Shown here in pieces: positions 1 through 10,037 of a stretch of DNA of 64,000 nucleotides. Each line of letters begins with the position of its first letter. Positions within the stretch are counted from its first letter, which is position 1. The notes beneath the pieces were generated by a model. That model did no database searches. It saw only the letters and a program-made list of their open reading frames with translations, and was not told the origin of the DNA. Position numbers and translations under genes: made by a program. This DNA is from Burkholderia sp. S171 (GTDB taxonomy: Bacteria > Pseudomonadota > Gammaproteobacteria > Burkholderiales > Burkholderiaceae): assembly GCF_009766085.1 (NCBI RefSeq), contig NZ_LMUF01000026.1, positions 62,460-126,459 on the forward strand, given 5' to 3'.

Positions 1-119
1 CGCGAGCGGCAGAAGCCGAAGATCTTGCCGCCGACGTGCGTTTCCGCGACGAACCTGCTGTCGCGGCGCCGCAGCCCGCGCCAGAGATCGACGAAGACCA
101 GGACGAAGACGAAGTGTAA
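1..119 (+). CDS. obgE: Obg-family GTPase, C-terminal end (partial)
   Basis: Only the last 38 codons are inside the window, read in frame from base 3 to the TAA at 117-119. The tail is rich in Ala, Glu and Asp and ends DEDQDEDEV, as expected for the acidic, poorly conserved tail of ObgE/CgtA, the ribosome-associated GTPase. The tail alone would not identify the gene. The call rests mainly on position: obgE sits directly upstream of proB in Burkholderia-type genomes, and proB starts 48 bases downstream on the same strand. Confidence 0.6.
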   Translation, partial: RAAEAEDLAADVRFRDEPAVAAPQPAPEIDEDQDEDEV

Positions 120-167
120 GAGTTTGACCCGTGGTTATCGAGGCAAATCCGAGGAGAAATGCGTCAG

Positions 168-1286
168 ATGCGTTCCGTCATAGCCGCTTCGAAGCGACTC
201 GTAGTGAAAGTGGGATCGAGCCTGGTGACCAACGACGGGCGCGGGCTCGACCACGCGGCCATCGCGCGCTGGGCCGCGCAGATTGCGGCATTGCGCGCGC
301 AGGGAAAGGAAGTCGTGCTGGTCAGCTCTGGCGCGATCGCCGAGGGCATTCATCGCTTGGGCTGGACGAAGCGGCCGCGCGAAATTGACGAATTGCAGGC
401 TGCTGCTGCAGTCGGACAGATGGGCCTGGCGCAAGTCTACGAAAGCAGTTTCGGCAAGCACGGCATGCGCACGGCGCAGATTCTTCTCACGCACGCCGAT
501 CTCGCCGACCGCGAACGCTACCTGAACGCACGCTCAACGCTGCTCACCTTGCTGCGCCTGGGTTGCGTGCCGATCATCAATGAAAATGACACCGTTATCA
601 CCGACGAAATCAAATTCGGCGATAACGACACGCTCGGCGCGCTGGTAGCGAACCTCATAGAGGGCGACGCGCTAATTATCCTCACCGATCAGCGCGGCCT
701 GTTTACCGCTGATCCCCGGCACGATCCCACGGCCACGCTGGTCGAACAGGCCGATGCGGGCACGCCGGAGCTCGAGGCCATGGCAGGCGGCGCGGGTTCC
801 AGCTTAGGACGTGGCGGCATGCTGACGAAAATTCTCGCAGCGAAACGCGCGGCGCACAGCGGCGCGAATACGGTGATCGCGAGCGGGCGGGAGTCGGATG
901 TCCTGACCCGGCTGGCATCGGGCGAGATGATCGGTACGCAGTTAATGGCGCGCACAGCCCGTATGGCGGCCCGAAAGCAATGGATGGCCGATCATTTGCA
1001 GGTGCGTGGCCACGTGGTGATTGACGACGGCGCGGTCGAGAAGCTCACTGCGGACGGTAAAAGCTTGCTGCCAATCGGTGTAATCGATGTTCACGGTGCG
1101 TTCGCGCGCGGGGAAGTGATCGCGTGCATGAATCCGGGCGGTCAGGAAGTGGCGCGCGGCATCACGAATTACAGCAGTTCGGAGGCGCGGTTGATCCAGC
1201 GTCGGCCGAGTGGTGAAATTGAAACGGTGCTCGGGTACATGCTTGAACCTGAGCTGATTCATCGGGATAATTTGGTGCTGGCGTGA
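168..1286 (+). CDS. proB: Glutamate 5-kinase
   Basis: Catalyses the first step of proline synthesis, ATP-dependent phosphorylation of glutamate, in the cytoplasm. The 372-residue protein has an N-terminal amino-acid-kinase domain (about residues 5-260) beginning [18 protein letters not shown] and containing [18 protein letters not shown], followed by a C-terminal PUA domain (about 275-370). This is the normal two-domain length for proteobacterial ProB. An in-frame ATG lies at 159, but the GAGGAG at 151-156 is only 2 nt from it and 11 nt from the ATG at 168, so 168 is preferred; this also matches the usual MRSVI start. It lies close behind obgE and ends at a clear terminator. Confidence 0.95.
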   Translation: MRSVIAASKRLVVKVGSSLVTNDGRGLDHAAIARWAAQIAALRAQGKEVVLVSSGAIAEGIHRLGWTKRPREIDELQAAAAVGQMGLAQVYESSFGKHGMRTAQILLTHADLADRERYLNARSTLLTLLRLGCVPIINENDTVITDEIKFGDNDTLGALVANLIEGDALIILTDQRGLFTADPRHDPTATLVEQADAGTPELEAMAGGAGSSLGRGGMLTKILAAKRAAHSGANTVIASGRESDVLTRLASGEMIGTQLMARTARMAARKQWMADHLQVRGHVVIDDGAVEKLTADGKSLLPIGVIDVHGAFARGEVIACMNPGGQEVARGITNYSSSEARLIQRRPSGEIETVLGYMLEPELIHRDNLVLA

Positions 1287-1304
1287 GCATCAGACGCGTC
1301 AAAG

Positions 1305-1335
1305 CTAAAAAGCCGCCAATTGGCGGCTTTTTAGT
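1305..1335 (+). terminator. Rho-independent terminator after proB
   Basis: A perfect hairpin with 8-base arms (GCCGCCAA/TTGGCGGC) spans 1312-1327, flanked by an A-run on the left and a T-run (TTTTTAGTTT) on the right. The T-run fits termination of proB transcription, and the A-run would also allow it to work on the other strand. Confidence 0.85.
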
Positions 1336-1503
1336 TTATTTTTGGTCGAAAAATGCGCATTTTGGGGATCAAAGCATTTCTTAATCCCCCATATCCACCG
1401 AAATCTTCTGATCAAGCTATCAACTGCTTGAAGCGCTCATCGCGGTTTCGCTCTATGAGATCGCCACCGTCAGAAACCGGTCGCAAACGTGATGCAGCCC
1501 CAT

Positions 1504-1542
1504 AAAAAAGCCCGCTGACCTTCAGGTACAGCGGGCTTTTTC
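1504..1542 (-). terminator. Bidirectional terminator between proB and the CNP1-like gene
   Basis: GCCCGCTG (1510-1517) pairs with CAGCGGGC (1529-1536), preceded by six A and followed by five T. It lies 14 bp past the stop of the minus-strand lipoprotein gene and can terminate from either side. Confidence 0.8.
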
Positions 1543-1555
1543 ATCAGCCTTTCGA

Positions 1556-2110
1556 CTAGTGATAGTTCGAAACGGCAGTCCGCTTCATCTGAATGTTCTG
1601 CTCAATCTGCTTGGCCGGCCCCATCGGCAACTTGTTCGCGCAGAAGTAATCCTGGTACAGCGCTGCGTGATAAGAGTTCAATTCGCCGTTTTCGATGCGT
1701 CGAAAATCGTTTTCGACCGCGCGGTCCCAGCCGGTCTGGTCCTCGTTGATGCTCGCATACAGGCGCCAGTTATAGTTGTCGCAGCGAATACCTTCGTAAT
1801 TGACGTTGCGCGCGCCGGCCGGGCTTTTCACGACAATTGTGTATCGGATGATGCCGTCGGTCCCAACGCTGAGCGAGTTTTTATCGACGAAAAAACTGAG
1901 CGGCGTATTTTCCGACACCGTGATCGGCAAGAGATTCGCGTCCTGCGGCAAAGGCGGCAAGGTGTCGACGGTGTTTTCGACCCAGTTTGGCTTCCGGTCC
2001 ATGAGATAGACGAACGCGCTGTCGTCTTTGTTTGTCGGCTTGGAGCTGCCGCAACCGGCGAGCACGGCAAGCGCTGCCGCGGATACCGCGAACAATGCAA
2101 TGGCTTTCAA
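1556..2110 (-). CDS. CNP1-like family lipoprotein
   Basis: Probable exported lipoprotein of unknown function. The reading frame contains a signal peptide (KAIALFAVSAAALAVLAGC) with a LAGC lipobox, so it is probably lipid-anchored in the cell envelope. The mature part contains SAFVYLMDRKPNWVE and YEGIRCDNYNWRLYA, which I associate with the CNP1-like (neisserial-type) family of beta-proteobacteria. The frame is open 29 codons further upstream, but those residues do not resemble a signal peptide. A TTG at 2108-2110 preceded by AGGA about 9 nt upstream places the start directly before the signal peptide, giving 184 residues. The TTG start is inferred. Confidence 0.75.
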   Translation of the reverse strand: MKAIALFAVSAAALAVLAGCGSSKPTNKDDSAFVYLMDRKPNWVENTVDTLPPLPQDANLLPITVSENTPLSFFVDKNSLSVGTDGIIRYTIVVKSPAGARNVNYEGIRCDNYNWRLYASINEDQTGWDRAVENDFRRIENGELNSYHAALYQDYFCANKLPMGPAKQIEQNIQMKRTAVSNYH

Positions 2111-2288
2111 TTCTTGATTTCCTGAGGTTGATGCAGAAGCGACTGCAAATCGATCGTGCCGCGTGAAAAGCGCCGCGATTGTCCCGAAAACGGACACGCC
2201 GGCATGTCAAACACGCAAGCCCAGCCTTCGACGCTGCACGAAAAAAAGCGGCGTGCGTTGCCGCACCGCCGCTTCGATAACACACGTC

Positions 2289-2939
2289 CTAATCCCGCGA
2301 AGGACGTTGTGCGTAGATGTGCAGCTCTTCGGTCACCGAACATTCTGCCTGAACGATGCCGCCGTTAGCAGAAACGGCCGCATCTTCCAGAGTCATGCCC
2401 TGAATCAAACGCGGATAACGATTGGCGTGATGCGCCATCCGTTCCGCGCGCTCAGCGCGCACAACTGCTCGCCTCAAAAAGCGAGAAAGTTCGGTGAGCG
2501 CAAGCTGATATACATCCCGCTTGAACTCGATCACCGCGTCGAGCGGGACCCAATACTCATTCCACCGCCAGGCATCGAATTCCGGATGATCAGTCGCACG
2601 CAAACAAATGTCACAGTCACGGCCTACCATGCGTAACAAAAACCAGATCTGTTTCTGTCCGCGATAGTGTCCGCGCACCTCGCGCTTGATGAACTTGTCC
2701 GGCACCTCATAACGCAGCCAGTCGCGGGTTCGACCCACGACCTTGACGTGCTCCGGAAGCAAACCGGTTTCTTCGTGTAACTCCCGATACATCGCTTGCA
2801 CGGGGGTCTCGCCGTACTTGATGCCCCCCTGCGGAAACTGCCAGGAATGTTCACGCAGCCGCTTGCCCCAAAACACTTCGTTGTGCGCGTTCAAGAGGAT
2901 GATGCCGACGTTCGGGCGAAAGCCTTCACGATCCAGCAT
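2289..2939 (-). CDS. rppH: RNA pyrophosphohydrolase (Nudix)
   Basis: Removes pyrophosphate from the 5' end of primary transcripts, making them substrates for RNase E decay. The 216-residue protein starts [17 protein letters not shown], the standard RppH start, and carries a Nudix box ([13 protein letters not shown] then RELHEETGL) at about residues 38-60. The frame extends 39 codons further upstream, but family conservation and the purine-rich GAAGGTGG just ahead of the ATG favour 2939. It is divergent from proS across a 230-bp spacer that must hold both promoters. Confidence 0.93.
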   Translation of the reverse strand: MLDREGFRPNVGIILLNAHNEVFWGKRLREHSWQFPQGGIKYGETPVQAMYRELHEETGLLPEHVKVVGRTRDWLRYEVPDKFIKREVRGHYRGQKQIWFLLRMVGRDCDICLRATDHPEFDAWRWNEYWVPLDAVIEFKRDVYQLALTELSRFLRRAVVRAERAERMAHHANRYPRLIQGMTLEDAAVSANGGIVQAECSVTEELHIYAQRPSRD

Positions 2940-3169
2940 ACAACCACCTTCGAATCCTTTAAAATTGCTTTGATTATAAACAGATAACGGGCCTGGCGCA
3001 CCGGCACGAACCCGAATCGGGGTTCGTTTCACTTGGGCGCCGGGGCGGTCGGCCAACGTCTTACCGCATCGCTGTCCCGTCGTTCACTCGTTCCGCACGT
3101 TCTGCATGTTCCGCAGGTTTGGGCAATAGCCCATTCAATCGACGCGCTCCCGCATTGGAAAATTTTTGA

Positions 3170-4918
3170 ATGAAAGCATCCTGTTTCTTTATCGGCACCC
3201 TGAAGGAAGCTCCCACAGACGCGGAAATCGTCAGCCACCAACTCATGATGCGTGCGGGCATGATTCGCCGCGTGGCCGGCGGTATCTATAGTTACCTGCC
3301 TATCGGCCTGCGCTCCATCCGTAAGGTTGAAGCCATTGTGCGTGAAGAAATGAACCGTGCCGGTGCGCTCGAATTGTTGATGCCCGGCGTGCAACCGGCC
3401 GAACTCTGGCAGGAATCGGGACGCCTGGAGCAATACGGCCCTGAACTGCTGCGTATCAAGGATCGTCATGATCGCGATTTCGTGCTCGGACCGACGCACG
3501 AAGAAGTGGTGACGGACATCGCGCGGCGCGAGATCAAGAGCTACCGGCAACTGCCGGTCAATTTCTACCAGATCCAGACCAAGTTCCGTGATGAAATCCG
3601 GCCGCGTTTCGGCGTGATGCGCGGGCGCGAGTTCATCATGAAGGACGCGTATTCCTTCGACCGCGATCAGGCGGCCCTCGCCGAGTCGTACAAGAAAATG
3701 TTCGATGCCTACGTGCGCGTGTTCACGCGCATCGGCCTGGAATTCCGCGCGGTCGCGGCCGATAACGGCTCGATCGGCGGCAGCGGTTCGCATGAATTCC
3801 ACGTAATCGCCGACACCGGCGAAGACGCAATCGCGTATTGCCCGACCTCGGATTACGCGGCAAACGTGGAAGCCGCCGACGCGGTGCCGCTGAACGCCAC
3901 GCGTGCCGCGCCCACGGAAGAGATGAAGAAGACGGCCACGCCAGGCAAGGCGAAGTGCGAGGCGGTCGCGGAGTTGCTGAACATTCCGCTGGAACGCACG
4001 ATCAAGTCGATCATCCTCGCGACGGAAAACGAAGGCGCCGAGCCGACCATTTGGCTATTGATGTTGCGCGGCGACCATTCGCTGAATGACATCAAGGCGA
4101 ACAAGCAGCCGGGCCTGGCGGGTTATCGCTTTGCTACCGAAGCTGAAATTATCGATACGTTCGGCACGCCGCCCGGATATCTCGGCCCGCTCAACACGAA
4201 GAAGCCGATCAAGGTGATCGCGGACCGCACGGTCGCGAACATGAGCGACTTCGTGGTCGGTTCGAACGAGGTCGACTATCACACCACCGGCGTGAACTGG
4301 GGCCGCGATCTGCCGGAACCGGTCGTGGCGGACATCCGTAACGTGCTGGCGGGCGATCCGTCGCCGGATGGCAAGGGCGTGCTGGAAATCTGCCGCGGCA
4401 TTGAAGTGGGCCACGTGTTCCAGCTCGGCACCAAGTATTCGGATGCCATGGGCGCGTCGTTTCTCGATGAAAACGGCAAGCCTGCGCCTATGCAAATGGG
4501 CTGCTACGGCATCGGCATCACGCGAATCCTGGGCGCGGCGATTGAACAGAACTTCGACGCCAAGGGCATCATCTGGCCGGAATCGATCGCGCCGTTCGAA
4601 GTCGTGTTGTGCCCGATGGGCTATGACCGCAGCGACGCCGTTCGCGAGCAGGCCGACAAGCTCTATGCAGCGCTGCAGGCTGCGGGTATCGACGTGGTGC
4701 TGGACGATCGCGGCGAACGTCCCGGCGTGATGTTCGCGGATTGGGAACTGATTGGCGTGCCGCATCGGCTGGTGATTGGTGACCGCGGGCTCAAGGAAGG
4801 CAAGCTTGAGTACCAGGCGCGACGCGACGCAGAAGCCACCTTGCTGCCGGTGGATGACGCGGCGAACGTCGTGATCGAGAAGGTGCGCGCTGCACTGGCC
4901 CGTGGAGTGGCCCAGTAA
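3170..4918 (+). CDS. proS: Prolyl-tRNA synthetase
   Basis: Charges tRNA-Pro. The 582-residue protein begins [14 protein letters not shown] and is of the bacterial long type: class II catalytic core with motif 2 ([17 protein letters not shown]), a middle editing (INS/YbaK-like) domain at about residues 230-390, class II motif 3 near [13 protein letters not shown], and a C-terminal anticodon-binding domain. Length fits the family (570-580). Its last 17 bases overlap the next gene, suggesting translational coupling. Confidence 0.96.
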   Translation: MKASCFFIGTLKEAPTDAEIVSHQLMMRAGMIRRVAGGIYSYLPIGLRSIRKVEAIVREEMNRAGALELLMPGVQPAELWQESGRLEQYGPELLRIKDRHDRDFVLGPTHEEVVTDIARREIKSYRQLPVNFYQIQTKFRDEIRPRFGVMRGREFIMKDAYSFDRDQAALAESYKKMFDAYVRVFTRIGLEFRAVAADNGSIGGSGSHEFHVIADTGEDAIAYCPTSDYAANVEAADAVPLNATRAAPTEEMKKTATPGKAKCEAVAELLNIPLERTIKSIILATENEGAEPTIWLLMLRGDHSLNDIKANKQPGLAGYRFATEAEIIDTFGTPPGYLGPLNTKKPIKVIADRTVANMSDFVVGSNEVDYHTTGVNWGRDLPEPVVADIRNVLAGDPSPDGKGVLEICRGIEVGHVFQLGTKYSDAMGASFLDENGKPAPMQMGCYGIGITRILGAAIEQNFDAKGIIWPESIAPFEVVLCPMGYDRSDAVREQADKLYAALQAAGIDVVLDDRGERPGVMFADWELIGVPHRLVIGDRGLKEGKLEYQARRDAEATLLPVDDAANVVIEKVRAALARGVAQ

Positions 4919-5531
4919 CGTGCAGTACAACTTCCTCTCGGCGACGGTGCTGCTCATCCTGATCACCGATCCGCTCGGCAATATCCCGATCTTCATCAAC
5001 GCGTTGCGTGGGGTGGCGAAGGAGCGCCGGCGGGTTGTAATCTTGCGGGAAGTCGCGATCGCCTTCGGGATCCTGCTGGTGTTCATGCTGGTCGGCGACC
5101 GCTTTCTTCGCGCGATGAGTCTGACGGATTTGTCGTTGCGGCTGGGTGGCGGGATCGTGTTGTTCCTGATCGCTTTGCGGATGATCTTTCCGCATCCCGA
5201 TGGTCCGATGGGCGGCGATTCGCGCGGTGGCGAACCGCTGATCGTGCCGCTGGCCATTCCTGCGCTGGCCGGTCCGTCGGCGCTGGCGACGGTGATGTTG
5301 CTGACATCGCAGGCGCCTGGGCAGATGTGGGAATGGATCGGCGCGCTCACGGTCACCATGATGGTCTGCGCGGTGGTGCTCGTGCTGGCCGAGAAGATTC
5401 AGCATTGGTTGGGCGAGCGCGCGGTCACGGCGTTCGAACGGCTGATGGGATTGGTGCTTGTCGCGATATCGGTGGAAATGATCCTCACCGGAATACGGAC
5501 CTTCGTGCATCAACTGGCTGCGAATGGCTGA
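4902..5531 (+). CDS. MarC family integral membrane protein
   Basis: A 209-residue inner-membrane protein with about six hydrophobic helices. The opening ([21 protein letters not shown]) and the later [19 protein letters not shown] are hallmarks of the MarC/UPF0056 family, whose transport substrate is unsettled. The GTG at 4902 lies inside the 3' end of proS in another frame, so the two genes overlap by 17 bases and are probably co-translated. Another GTG at 4920 is a possible alternative start. A strong terminator follows. Confidence 0.88.
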   Translation: MEWPSNVQYNFLSATVLLILITDPLGNIPIFINALRGVAKERRRVVILREVAIAFGILLVFMLVGDRFLRAMSLTDLSLRLGGGIVLFLIALRMIFPHPDGPMGGDSRGGEPLIVPLAIPALAGPSALATVMLLTSQAPGQMWEWIGALTVTMMVCAVVLVLAEKIQHWLGERAVTAFERLMGLVLVAISVEMILTGIRTFVHQLAANG

Positions 5532-5558
5532 TTGAAGACCTTGGCGCAATGAACGTAC

Positions 5559-5596
5559 AAAGGCCGTTTCAACTCACGTTGAAACGGCCTTTTAAT
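5559..5596 (+). terminator. Rho-independent terminator after the marC-like gene
   Basis: A perfect 14-bp inverted repeat (5560-5573 with 5578-5591) has a TCAC loop and is followed by TTTTAAT; A residues precede it, so it may also work for hpt on the minus strand. Confidence 0.85.
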
Positions 5597-5668
5597 CTTG
5601 GTGACTTGCGCCCGCCGCCAAGGAGATCATGCGGCCAATCGCCGCACCTCAAGCGCTGGCGAAGACGA

Positions 5669-6220
5669 TCACGCGCCTTCCGTCAGTGCCCGGATAGTCG
5701 GCAAATTGCGCCAGTATCCCTTTGCGTCCATGCCGCAACCGAAGACATACCGGTCCGGCACTTCAAAGCCGCAAAAGTCCGGCCGCAGAGGTTTCGATTT
5801 ATTGATGAGCTTCTCGCACAGCACAGCAGAGAGGAATTTCTTCGCGCCCATGGCCATGATGCGGTCGCGGATGGCGGCCATGGTTTCGCCTTCATCCAGG
5901 ATGTCGTCAAGTACCAGCACCACGCGATCTTTCACCGCTTCCGCCGGCGCTACACGCCACTCCATCTTGTCGCCACCTTTGGTCGTGTTCCGATACCGCG
6001 TCAAGTGGATGTAATCGAACTCGAGCGGGAAATCGAGATGCGGCAGCAACATGCCGGTGAACACAGCCGCGCCGCCCATGACGGACAGCACGAGCGGGAA
6101 CTCTTCGCCCGTGCTCGCGCCAATGGCTTTCGCCATGCTTTCGATCGACGCGGTCACGTCTTGCGCCGAAACGATCTCTTCGGAGTGGCTGAAAATGTGG
6201 AGTGCTTCTTCGCGATTCAT
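5669..6220 (-). CDS. hpt: Hypoxanthine-guanine phosphoribosyltransferase
   Basis: Purine salvage enzyme transferring ribose 5-phosphate from PRPP to hypoxanthine or guanine. The 183-residue protein has the type I PRTase fold signature: the PRPP loop VLVLDDILDEGETM (about residues 101-114), an upstream YIHLTRY segment, and a C-terminal base-binding region with PDRYVFGCGMDAKGYWRN. Length is normal for bacterial Hpt. It lies downstream of ffh on the same strand with a hairpin between them; substrate preference cannot be read from the sequence. Confidence 0.88.
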   Translation of the reverse strand: MNREEALHIFSHSEEIVSAQDVTASIESMAKAIGASTGEEFPLVLSVMGGAAVFTGMLLPHLDFPLEFDYIHLTRYRNTTKGGDKMEWRVAPAEAVKDRVVLVLDDILDEGETMAAIRDRIMAMGAKKFLSAVLCEKLINKSKPLRPDFCGFEVPDRYVFGCGMDAKGYWRNLPTIRALTEGA

Positions 6221-6285
6221 AAGGGCAGGCGGCGAGGGTGTAGAGCTAAAAATAGGGGAAACGAGGCGCTAAGCGCCACATCATA

Positions 6286-6322
6286 AACCCGCGTTCCTCG
6301 GTGAAAACGCGGGTCGTAAAAA
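6286..6322 (-). terminator. Hairpin between ffh and hpt
   Basis: AACCCGCGTT and AACGCGGGT arms lie around 6287-6313. On the minus strand the stem is followed by a short, interrupted T-rich stretch, so it could be a weak terminator for ffh. Confidence 0.5.
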
Positions 6323-6348
6323 ATCAAACCTGAGCCGAAATAAAAACT

Positions 6349-7716
6349 TTAACGCATGCCCGGCATCATGCCCTTCATGCCGCGCATCATTTTCTGCAGA
6401 TTGCCACCCTTCAGCTTTTTCATCATGCCGCGCATCTGCTCGTATTGAGCGAGCATACGGTTGACTTCCTGGACCTGCACGCCCGCGCCCGCTGCAATAC
6501 GGCGCTTGCGCTGCGCCTTGATCAGATCGGGTTTCGCGCGCTCCACCAGCGTCATGGAATTGATGATGCCTTCCATCCGGCGCATCTGTTTTTCCGCGAC
6601 GCCCATGTTCGCGCCCGCGGCAGCTTGCTGGAATTGTGCCGGCAGCTTGTCCATCAGCGACGACAAACCGCCCATGTTCTTCATCTGCGCAAGTTGCGCG
6701 CGGAAGTCGTTCAGGTCGAAATCACCGCCTTTCTTGACTTTATCGGCGAGTTTTTGCGCGGCCGCGCCATCCACGCCTTTCTGCGCTTCCTCAACCAAAG
6801 CGAGAATGTCGCCCATGCCGAGAATCCGGTTCGCCATCCGGTCCGGGTGGAAAACTTCTAGCCCGTCCAGTTTTTCGGCGACACCCACGAACTTGATCGG
6901 CTTGCCGGTGACATGACGCACTGACAGCGCCGCGCCACCGCGTGAATCGCCGTCCAGCTTGGTCAGCACCACGCCGGTCAGCGGCAGGGCGTCGCTGAAC
7001 GCCTTGGCGGTGTTCACGGCGTCCTGGCCAAGCATGGCGTCGACCACGAACAGCGTTTCCGCAGGCTTCAGGATCGCGTGAAGCTCGGCGATTTCCTTCA
7101 TCATCGCTTCGTCAATACCGAGGCGGCCGGCCGTATCGACGATCAGCACGTCATGGAAATGGCGTTTCGCCCAATCCACCGCCGCGCGGGCGATATCCGC
7201 CGGTTTTTGATCCGGCTCCGACGGGAAAAAATCCGCGCCGACCTGTTCGGTCACCGTTTTCAACTGCTGAATAGCGGCCGGACGATACACGTCGACGGAC
7301 ACCGTCAGCACTTTTTTCTTGTGCTTCTCGCGCAGCAGCTTGGCGAGCTTGCCCGACGTGGTGGTTTTACCCGCGCCTTGCAGGCCGGCCATCAGGATGA
7401 TTGCTGGCGGCGTAACCGCGAGATTCAGCTCGACGGCCTTACCCTCGTAATCCCCGCCGATAATCGCCGTCAGCTCGCGCTGCACGACGCCGACGAGCGC
7501 CTGACCCGGCGACAGGCTGGACAGCACTTCTTCGCCGAGCGCTTTTTCCTTCACCTTCGCGATAAATTCGCGCACAACCGGCAACGCGACGTCGGCCTCG
7601 AGCAGCGCCAGGCGTACTTCGCGCAGCATTTCCTGCGTGTTAGCCTCGGTGAGCCGGGCTTCGCCGCGCAGCGTCTTGACGACGCGCGCCATCCGTGTAG
7701 TGAGTGTGTCGAGCAT
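6349..7716 (-). CDS. ffh: Signal recognition particle protein Ffh
   Basis: SRP54 homologue that binds 4.5S RNA and the signal sequences of inner-membrane proteins and delivers ribosomes to FtsY. The 455-residue protein has an N domain (1-90), a G domain with P-loop GLQGAGKTTTSGK, DTAGR and TKLDGDSRGG, and a methionine-rich M domain (from about 300) ending MMKKLKGGNLQKMMRG. All GTPase motifs are intact and the length is typical. It is divergent from the CcsA-like gene. Confidence 0.97.
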   Translation of the reverse strand: MLDTLTTRMARVVKTLRGEARLTEANTQEMLREVRLALLEADVALPVVREFIAKVKEKALGEEVLSSLSPGQALVGVVQRELTAIIGGDYEGKAVELNLAVTPPAIILMAGLQGAGKTTTSGKLAKLLREKHKKKVLTVSVDVYRPAAIQQLKTVTEQVGADFFPSEPDQKPADIARAAVDWAKRHFHDVLIVDTAGRLGIDEAMMKEIAELHAILKPAETLFVVDAMLGQDAVNTAKAFSDALPLTGVVLTKLDGDSRGGAALSVRHVTGKPIKFVGVAEKLDGLEVFHPDRMANRILGMGDILALVEEAQKGVDGAAAQKLADKVKKGGDFDLNDFRAQLAQMKNMGGLSSLMDKLPAQFQQAAAGANMGVAEKQMRRMEGIINSMTLVERAKPDLIKAQRKRRIAAGAGVQVQEVNRMLAQYEQMRGMMKKLKGGNLQKMMRGMKGMMPGMR

Positions 7717-7853
7717 GGGAGCGTGTGGAAAGTGCGGCCGGGTGCCGGATAACAGTAGGTAACGGGTAACGGCGTCCTGGCGGCTCTAGTTCCAGGCAAG
7801 CTGGCAAGAGGGGGAAGACGTCGCGGCTTCAGGGGCTGGTGTAAACTTCGAAC

Positions 7854-8783
7854 ATGGATATTGTACTGTATGCCCTCACTGCGCTTCTCTACGGCGGACT
7901 TGCCGTAGCCGGCTGGCGCGCGCATCGCAACACGGCTGTCGAGCCGGCGCTGGCGGGCATGCCTGCCGGAATGAACGCCGGCATGGCCGACTCCATGCAG
8001 AGTGGCCGGGCATCGAAGGCGTCGGGCATGAGTACGATAGGGCGCGCGTTGCTGGGCGTCGCGTTGCTCGTGCATGGCATCTTGTTGCACACCACCATCT
8101 TTCCGCAGAACTCGATGGTGTTCGGTTTCGCCTTCGCGCTCTCCGCCATGTTCTGGCTGGGCGCGGGCATCTACTGGATAGAGAGCTTTTTCTTCCCGCT
8201 CGATGGCTTGCGGCTGCTCGTGCTTCCGCTTGCGTGCGTGGCCTCGGTGATGCCGCTGATTTTCGGCGGCGTGCGTGTGCTGCCTTATGCCGCCGCGCCC
8301 ATGTTCAAGCTGCATTTCCTGATCGCGAATATTGCGTACGGGCTGTTCGCGATTGCCGCGCTTCACGCCATCCTGATGCTGATGGTGGAAAAGCGCTTGC
8401 AGAACATGCGAGGGACGGCTACGCGGCATACGTCGAATAGCTGGGTGTCGAGCTGGCTCGATACCTTGCCGCCGTTGCTCACGCTGGAAAAATTGTTGTT
8501 CCGGCTGATCTCAGCGGGCTTCGTGCTGCTGACGCTCACGCTTATATCGGGTGTCGCGTTCAACGAACAACTCGTCGACAAAGCGTTCAAACTCGATCAC
8601 AAGACGGTTTTCGCCATTTTGTCGTGGCTGATGTTCGGCGCGCTGCTGACCGCTCGCCGCGTGTCGGGCTGGCGCGGCCGCGCTGCGTTGCGCTGGGTGC
8701 TCGCTTCGTTCGTCGCGTTACTGCTTGCTTATGTGGGCAGCCGCTTCGTGTTCGAGGTGCTGCTGCATCGCGCGGTTGTTTGA
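7854..8783 (+). CDS. Cytochrome c assembly (CcsA/YpjD-like) membrane protein
   Basis: A 309-residue polytopic membrane protein with about eight predicted helices. The core (FKLHFLIANIAYGLFAIAAL, and later HKTVFAILSW) resembles the CcsA/CcmC/YpjD superfamily, with conserved helix-embedded His. I do not see the tryptophan-rich WWD heme-handling motif, so this is more likely the YpjD/HemX-like branch than a true heme lyase. It is divergent from ffh, a common arrangement in this group. Confidence 0.78.
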   Translation: MDIVLYALTALLYGGLAVAGWRAHRNTAVEPALAGMPAGMNAGMADSMQSGRASKASGMSTIGRALLGVALLVHGILLHTTIFPQNSMVFGFAFALSAMFWLGAGIYWIESFFFPLDGLRLLVLPLACVASVMPLIFGGVRVLPYAAAPMFKLHFLIANIAYGLFAIAALHAILMLMVEKRLQNMRGTATRHTSNSWVSSWLDTLPPLLTLEKLLFRLISAGFVLLTLTLISGVAFNEQLVDKAFKLDHKTVFAILSWLMFGALLTARRVSGWRGRAALRWVLASFVALLLAYVGSRFVFEVLLHRAVV

Positions 8784-8834
8784 CGTAGTCGTCTGAATCC
8801 CTGGGCTTTTATTGCCTCTACTATTAGTAAGATC

Positions 8835-9137
8835 ATGCGCCAACTTCTCCTGCTGATATTTGTGTTCTTTGCGAGCCAATGGCTGTTCAAGAAGCTCAAG
8901 CGCGCTCAAGCCGGCGCGGGCCCGCAAACGGGCGGCGCTGCAGGGGCGACACGCGCCTCGCGTGGCCCATCAGCCTCCGGCGGCGTACCTCAACTCCCCG
9001 ATCCTCTAGTGCGCTGCGCGGAATGCGGCGTGCATACGCCTAGCGGCGAAGCGATTGTCGTGGCCGGGCATCGCTTCTGTTGCACCGATCACGCCCAGCG
9101 CTACGCCACTCATCCCACAGGCCGCGACGCTCGATGA
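8835..9137 (+). CDS. PP0621 family protein (membrane-anchored zinc-ribbon-like)
   Basis: A 100-residue protein with an N-terminal membrane helix (LLLLIFVFFASQWLF), a Gly/Ala/Ser-rich linker and a C-terminal module containing CAECG and HRFCCTDHAQRY, probably a small metal-binding knuckle. This is the layout of the PP0621 family, whose function is not established. Its TGA overlaps the ATG of ampD (ATGA), so the two are likely co-translated. Confidence 0.75.
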   Translation: MRQLLLLIFVFFASQWLFKKLKRAQAGAGPQTGGAAGATRASRGPSASGGVPQLPDPLVRCAECGVHTPSGEAIVVAGHRFCCTDHAQRYATHPTGRDAR

Positions 9138-9718
9138 GCGTGACCGCTTTGATCGATGCCGACGGCTGGTACACGGCCGCGCATCGGCTGCCGTCTCCGA
9201 ACTTCGAAGCGCGACCGGGCGGGATTGAGCCAACGCTCATTGTCGTTCATAACATCAGCTTGCCGCCCGATGAGTTCGGCGGCAGTGCTATCGCCGAGTT
9301 CTTCCAGAACCGTCTCGATCACGACGCTCATCCGTACTATGACCACTTGCGCGGCATGCGGGTCTCGTCGCATTTCGTGATTCATCGCGATGGCCGCATC
9401 GAACAATTTGTGTCGTGCAACGAGCGCGCATGGCACGCGGGCGTGTCGAGCTTTCTCGGGCGCGAGCGATGCAACGACTTTTCGGTGGGTATCGAACTGG
9501 AAGGCAGCGATCGATGTGCGTTCGAGGACGCGCAATATTTGTCGCTCAATGAGGTGGTTCAGGCGGTCACACGGCGCTATCCGATCGAAGCAATCGCCGG
9601 TCACTCGGACATCGCGCCGGGTCGTAAAACCGATCCTGGCCCGTACTTCGAATGGTCGCGACTGCAACGCGATACACAACTCCCGCTTCAGTATTTTCCC
9701 TATCTCGGCGACGTTTGA
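9134..9718 (+). CDS. ampD: 1,6-anhydro-N-acetylmuramyl-L-alanine amidase AmpD
   Basis: Cytoplasmic zinc amidase that cleaves anhydro-muropeptides during peptidoglycan recycling; in many bacteria it thereby keeps AmpR-controlled beta-lactamase low. The 194-residue protein shows the amidase_2 fold: IVVHNIS (zinc His), SSHFVIHRDGRIEQFV, and C-terminal AGHSDIAPGRKTDPGPYFEW with the second His and the Asp ligand. The start at 9134 overlaps the preceding stop codon; the frame is open further upstream but the family start is MSVTALIDADGWY-like. Confidence 0.93.
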   Translation: MSVTALIDADGWYTAAHRLPSPNFEARPGGIEPTLIVVHNISLPPDEFGGSAIAEFFQNRLDHDAHPYYDHLRGMRVSSHFVIHRDGRIEQFVSCNERAWHAGVSSFLGRERCNDFSVGIELEGSDRCAFEDAQYLSLNEVVQAVTRRYPIEAIAGHSDIAPGRKTDPGPYFEWSRLQRDTQLPLQYFPYLGDV

Positions 9719-9972
9719 TTCGCTGCTTGTTCACACCTGATTGAGTGCGTTGCCGCGTGAGTCACTGAGCCGCGACAACGCACCATGTCTCGCCATCGTC
9801 GTCTGCGTTCCCGCCAGTCTTGCCTCATCGCTTGCAACGGATTGGACCAGCTTTCATTTTGCATTGCGGCGAGTTTGCGTGCGTTCGCAGCACGTTGACG
9901 CGCTTTCCCTTATCCGACTTTGGCATTTCAAAAGTCAACCCTCTGAGGCCATTCTTCAGCAAATAAAAGTTT

Positions 9973-10037
9973 TTGAGACTGTGCGGAATGCCACTATACT
10001 TGGTGCTCAGAGACGTAATTCGCACTAGATGTTGTGT
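9973..10037 (+). promoter_or_regulatory. nrdA promoter with two NrdR boxes
   Basis: TTGAGA (9973-9978), 16 bp and TATACT (9995-10000) form a sigma-70-like promoter. Two 16-bp sequences resembling the NrdR box (consensus ACACWATATATWGTGT) lie at 9991-10006 (11 of 16 match) and 10022-10037 (13 of 16), 31 bp apart start to start, about three helical turns, as in known NrdR tandem sites. Box 1 covers the -10 element, so NrdR binding should block RNA polymerase. The implied mRNA leader is about 400 nt. nrdB has the same layout. Confidence 0.75.

Noticed and set aside
4055..5359. 434-codon minus-strand open frame across proS and the marC-like gene
   Set aside because: Spans two well-identified genes on the other strand and has no domain or start signal.
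9741..10028. 95-codon ORF between ampD and nrdA
   Set aside because: It runs through the nrdA promoter and first NrdR box and ends just before the second, has no Shine-Dalgarno sequence and no recognisable motif.
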